Shown here: in pieces, positions 61,213 through 64,000 of the stretch
Layout: each line of letters starts with the position of its first letter
Position numbering within the stretch: the first letter of the stretch is position 1
DNA from: Streptomyces griseoviridis
Lineage (GTDB): Bacteria; Actinomycetota; Actinomycetes; Streptomycetales; Streptomycetaceae
NCBI RefSeq assembly: GCF_005222485.1
Contig: NZ_CP029078.1
Location: 124,001-188,000, forward strand
Length of the DNA stretch: 64,000 bases
Direction of reading: 5' to 3'
Program-made: the position numbers and the translations under genes
Notes under the pieces: generated by a model
The model's database searches: none
The model's input: the letters and a program-made list of their open reading frames with translations, nothing else
What the model was told of the DNA's origin: nothing

Positions 61213-62121
61213 GTGGCCGCAGTCGCGGAACGCCCCCGACCCGACCGGCCCCTCGGCGGGTCGCTGCGCCGCAAGGAGGCGCGGATCGGGCTGCTGTTCG
61301 TCCTGCCCTGCCTGCTGCTGTTCGTCGTCTTCCGGTTCGGCCCGGGAGTGGCGGGCCTGCTGCTCGCCTTCACCGACTACACGCCGGGCGCCGTCACCCA
61401 TCTCACCGGTCTCGAGAACTTCCGGCGGCTGTGGGACGACCCGCTGTTCTGGTCGTCGCTGCGGGTCACCGTGGTGTACACGGTGCTCGCCGTCCCGGCC
61501 GGGGTCGCGGCCTCGCTCGGACTCGCGCTGCTGACCCGGCGGGCCTTCCGCGGCAGCAAGCTGTTCCGTTCGGTGTTCTTCCTGCCCGTCGTCACCAGCC
61601 TGGTCCTGGCGTCGACCGTCTTCGTGTGGATCTTCTCCACCGACGGCCCGTGGTCCGCCGTGATGGGGTTCCTCGGGCTTCCGTCGCAGAACTGGCTGAG
61701 CGACTCCGTGCTGGTGCTGCCCGCGCTGGCCCTGGTGGGCATCTGGTCGCGGTGCGGCTACGGAATGCTCATCCTGCTGGCCCGGATGCAGGAGCTGCCC
61801 GTCGAGCTGGAGGAGGCGGCCCTGGTCGACGGCGCGGGGCCGGTCAAACGGTTCCGGTACATCGTCGCGCCGCAGCTCAAGCCGGCGTTCTTCTTCCTCG
61901 CCGTCATCGAGACCACCGTCAGCTTCCAGGTCTTCGACGCCGTCTACATGATGACCGGCGGCGGACCGGCCAACGCCAGCTACTCGCTGGTGTTCCAGCT
62001 GTACGACACCGGGTTCAAGTACTTCGACTTCGGCTACGCCAGCGCCATCGGCTGCGCGCTGTTCCTGCTCACCATCGTCGTCGCGCTGGTCCAGCGGGCG
62101 GTCCTCGGAAAGGAGAAGTGA
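61213..62121 (+). CDS. Sugar ABC transporter permease 1 (MalF/LacF-like)
   Basis: 302 aa from GTG 61213 behind AAGGAGG. Six TM helices; the EAA loop is ELEEAALVDGAGPVKRFRYIVAPQLKP. Residues 1-25 are a cytoplasmic Arg/Pro tail. It forms the membrane heterodimer with the next gene product, whose ATG lies one base after this stop, implying strict coupling. Confidence 0.94.
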   Translation: MAAVAERPRPDRPLGGSLRRKEARIGLLFVLPCLLLFVVFRFGPGVAGLLLAFTDYTPGAVTHLTGLENFRRLWDDPLFWSSLRVTVVYTVLAVPAGVAASLGLALLTRRAFRGSKLFRSVFFLPVVTSLVLASTVFVWIFSTDGPWSAVMGFLGLPSQNWLSDSVLVLPALALVGIWSRCGYGMLILLARMQELPVELEEAALVDGAGPVKRFRYIVAPQLKPAFFFLAVIETTVSFQVFDAVYMMTGGGPANASYSLVFQLYDTGFKYFDFGYASAIGCALFLLTIVVALVQRAVLGKEK

Positions 62122-62122
62122 G

Positions 62123-63049
62123 ATGGCGCCCGTGACCCGGGCCCCCGAGGCCCCCGCCGCCGTCCCCACCCCGAAGGAGCCCGCCCGCGCCGGGCGGGCC
62201 CGCACCCCGGACGCCGCCGTGCCGGCCGGGCTGCGGCCGCGCGCACGCGGCCGGGTCCTGCGCGGTGTGCTGCTCACCGCCGCCTCGGTGGCGACCCTCT
62301 TCCCGTTCTACGCGATGATCGTGCTGTCGCTGCATCCGCAGGGTGCGGTCGACCTGCCGGGCAGTCTGCTGCCCTGGCACCTGACCGGCGACGCCTACGG
62401 GGAGGTGCTCGGCTCCCGGGACGTGCCGCGCTGGCTGTTCAACACCGTGGTGTACTCGCTGGTCTCGGTGGTGGGCGTGCTGCTGCTCGCCTCGCTCGCC
62501 GGGTACGCCTTCGCCAAGAAGCGGTTCCCCGGCCGTGAGGGCATGTTCTGGTCGTTCCTGTCGATGGTGATGGTCCCCTACCACGTCACCATGATCCCGA
62601 CGTTCATCCTGATCTCGAAGCTCGGCGGCGTCGACACCTACTGGGGGCTGATCGTCCCCACCCTCGCCAACGCGCAGGCCGTGTTCCTGATGCGGCAGTT
62701 CATCCTCGGGCTGCCCGACGAGATCTTCGAGGCCGCCCGCCTGGACGGCTGCGGCGAGCTGCAGATCTTCTTCCGGATCGTGCTGCCGCTGCTGAAGCCG
62801 ATCCTCGCGACGCTCGGCACCTTCGTCTTCCTGTGGCACTGGAACGACTTCCTGTGGCCGCTGATCGTCGGGCAGAGCACCGAGATGCGCACCCTGACCG
62901 TCGGGATCGCCTCGCTCCAGCAGGAACAGGTGCCGCTCAACCAGGTGCTGGCCGGTTCCGTCGTCGCCTTCGTACCGATCTTCAGCGCCTATCTGGTGGG
63001 CCAGCGGTACTTCACGGAAGGCGTCGTGGGCTCCGCGGTGAAGGGCTGA
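62123..63049 (+). CDS. Sugar ABC transporter permease 2 (MalG/LacG-like)
   Basis: 308 aa. A 45-residue Ala/Pro/Arg N-terminus precedes six TM helices. The EAA loop is DEIFEAARLDGCGELQIFFRIVLPLLKP, and LWHWNDFLWPL is typical of MalG-type permeases. ATG 62123 is one base after the previous stop. It completes the importer. Confidence 0.94.
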   Translation: MAPVTRAPEAPAAVPTPKEPARAGRARTPDAAVPAGLRPRARGRVLRGVLLTAASVATLFPFYAMIVLSLHPQGAVDLPGSLLPWHLTGDAYGEVLGSRDVPRWLFNTVVYSLVSVVGVLLLASLAGYAFAKKRFPGREGMFWSFLSMVMVPYHVTMIPTFILISKLGGVDTYWGLIVPTLANAQAVFLMRQFILGLPDEIFEAARLDGCGELQIFFRIVLPLLKPILATLGTFVFLWHWNDFLWPLIVGQSTEMRTLTVGIASLQQEQVPLNQVLAGSVVAFVPIFSAYLVGQRYFTEGVVGSAVKG

Positions 63050-63120
63050 CCCGACTCCCCTCCCCCACTCTGCCCTCCCTCTTTCCCCTCTCCCCGTTCC
63101 CCCGGTCTTCAAGGAGCCGC

Positions 63121-64000
63121 ATGCACACCGCACCACCGCCCGCCCCCACGTCCGCCGGGCCGTCGCCGACGCGGCCCGTCGACGAGGCGGCCCTGGAGGA
63201 GTCGCTGGCCACGCCGTCGCCCGCGCTCGTCGCCGACCTCGCCGGGCTCGACGGCGATCTGCTGGTCCTCGGCGCCGGCGGCAAGATGGGCCCCAGCCTG
63301 TGCCGGCTGGCCCGCCGCGCCCTGGACGCCGCCGGGCGCACCGACCTCGCCGTGATCGCCGTCTCCCGCTGGTCGGACCCGCGGGCCGCCGCCGCGCTGG
63401 CCGACGACGGGGTGCGGACCGTACCGTTCGACCTGATGGAGGGCGATCCGGCGGAGCTGCCCGACGCGGGCAACGTGGTCTTCATGGTCGGCGCCAAGTT
63501 CGGTTCGGCGAACGATCCCACCACCGCCTGGGCGGTCAACGCCGCCCTGCCCGACCGGATCGCCCGCCGCTACCGGGACGCCAGGATCGCCGCGTTCTCC
63601 ACCGGCAACGTCTACCCGCTGGTCTCCGTCCTCGACGCGGGCAGCGCCGAGGGCGACCCGACGGCACCGGTCGGCGAGTACGCGATGTCATGCCTCGGCC
63701 GTGAGCGGGTCTTCGCCCACCACGCCCGGCGCGCGGGCACCCCGCTGTCGCTGATCCGCCTCAACTACGCCGTGGACCTGCGCTACGGCGTCCTCGCCGA
63801 CATCGCCTCCGCCGTCCACTCCGGCGCCCCGGTGTCGCTGGCCACCGGGCACGTCAACGTGGTCTGGCAGGGGTACGCCAACGAGGTCGCCCTGCGCTCG
63901 CTGACCCGGGCCGCCGCCGAGCCGTTCACCGTCAACGTCACCGGGCCCGAGACCGCGTCGGTGCGGCGCCTCGCGCACCGGTTCGCCGCCGAGTTCGGCA
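63121..64000 (+). CDS. NAD-dependent epimerase/dehydratase, 3' end beyond window
   Basis: 293 residues visible. After a 45-residue Pro/Ala-rich start, LLVLGAGGKMGPSLCRLARRA is a Rossmann nucleotide loop; VVFMVGAKFGSAND, AAFSTGNVYPLV (Ser/Thr) and GEYAMSCLGRERV (catalytic Y-x3-x region, with Cys/Arg in place of the usual Lys at +4) follow the extended-SDR order. The Y-x3-K is therefore not canonical. ATG 63121 lies after AAGGAG. The last gene seen of the sugar locus; it presumably epimerises or dehydrates the imported sugar acid. Confidence 0.85.
   Translation, partial: MHTAPPPAPTSAGPSPTRPVDEAALEESLATPSPALVADLAGLDGDLLVLGAGGKMGPSLCRLARRALDAAGRTDLAVIAVSRWSDPRAAAALADDGVRTVPFDLMEGDPAELPDAGNVVFMVGAKFGSANDPTTAWAVNAALPDRIARRYRDARIAAFSTGNVYPLVSVLDAGSAEGDPTAPVGEYAMSCLGRERVFAHHARRAGTPLSLIRLNYAVDLRYGVLADIASAVHSGAPVSLATGHVNVVWQGYANEVALRSLTRAAAEPFTVNVTGPETASVRRLAHRFAAEFG

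Overview
The window is about 73% G+C, its genes start with ATG or GTG behind GGAGG-type ribosome binding sites, and many neighbours overlap by GTGA or TGATG. With an AA10 LPMO, a small GH19 chitinase, a DasR-type operator and conservon-like kinase architecture, this indicates a Streptomyces (or very close actinomycete) chromosome. No tRNA, rRNA, CRISPR array or transposase was recognised.

Layout. (1) 1-11148, minus strand: a compact polyketide locus running off the left edge. A free AT-ACP protein is followed by one 2112-aa enzyme that reads as a FabL-type enoyl reductase, a Ser/Ala/Pro linker, an active KS, a degenerate KS/chain-length-factor-like domain, KR and DH. Next come a DpsC/CerJ-type KAS III homologue with Ser in place of the active-site Cys, a P450 and a Rieske oxygenase. 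The domain set recalls polyunsaturated fatty acid synthases, distributed differently. (2) 11149-13514: about 1 kb of non-coding DNA, a DasR-like operator, and an LPMO + GH19 chitinase pair. (3) 13805-20829: a pentose ABC import and catabolism operon (kinase, permease, binding protein, ATPase, pyranase, DeoC aldolase, GntR regulator). (4) 20849-29898: AlkA glycosylase, VOC/MarR divergent pair, two genes sharing an NQAVGP motif, an MFS pump, a spherulin-4-like secreted glycosidase, a small Cys-rich protein and a conservon-like ATPase. (5) 30582-41270: two membrane proteins in which a sigma-factor-like cytoplasmic part, a zinc-finger segment and one membrane helix end in an extracellular carbohydrate-binding domain (CBM6-like in one, CBM2-like in the other). 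Between them lie two DeoR regulators, a LysR regulator, and a three-gene secreted operon of two aerolysin-like paralogues plus a beta/gamma-crystallin-like protein. (6) 41571-49029: small secreted peptide, XRE regulator, MHS and DMT transporters, and TetR/CYP105-like P450/ferredoxin, DoxX. (7) 49139-55566: a five-gene catabolic operon (class III aminotransferase, enolase-superfamily dehydratase, amidohydrolase, SDR, GNAT) divergent from an IclR regulator with two clear palindromic operators. (8) 56104-64000: a sugar locus with a frameshifted Tat-exported beta-helix protein, a Gfo/Idh dehydrogenase, a three-gene ABC importer and an epimerase cut by the right edge.

The recurring theme is sensing, binding, breaking and importing polysaccharides. 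The items I consider most likely to be undescribed are the sigma-TM-CBM sensor proteins, the aerolysin/crystallin operon and the FabL-KS-KS-KR-DH synthase. All functional claims are from reading motifs by eye; no database search was possible.
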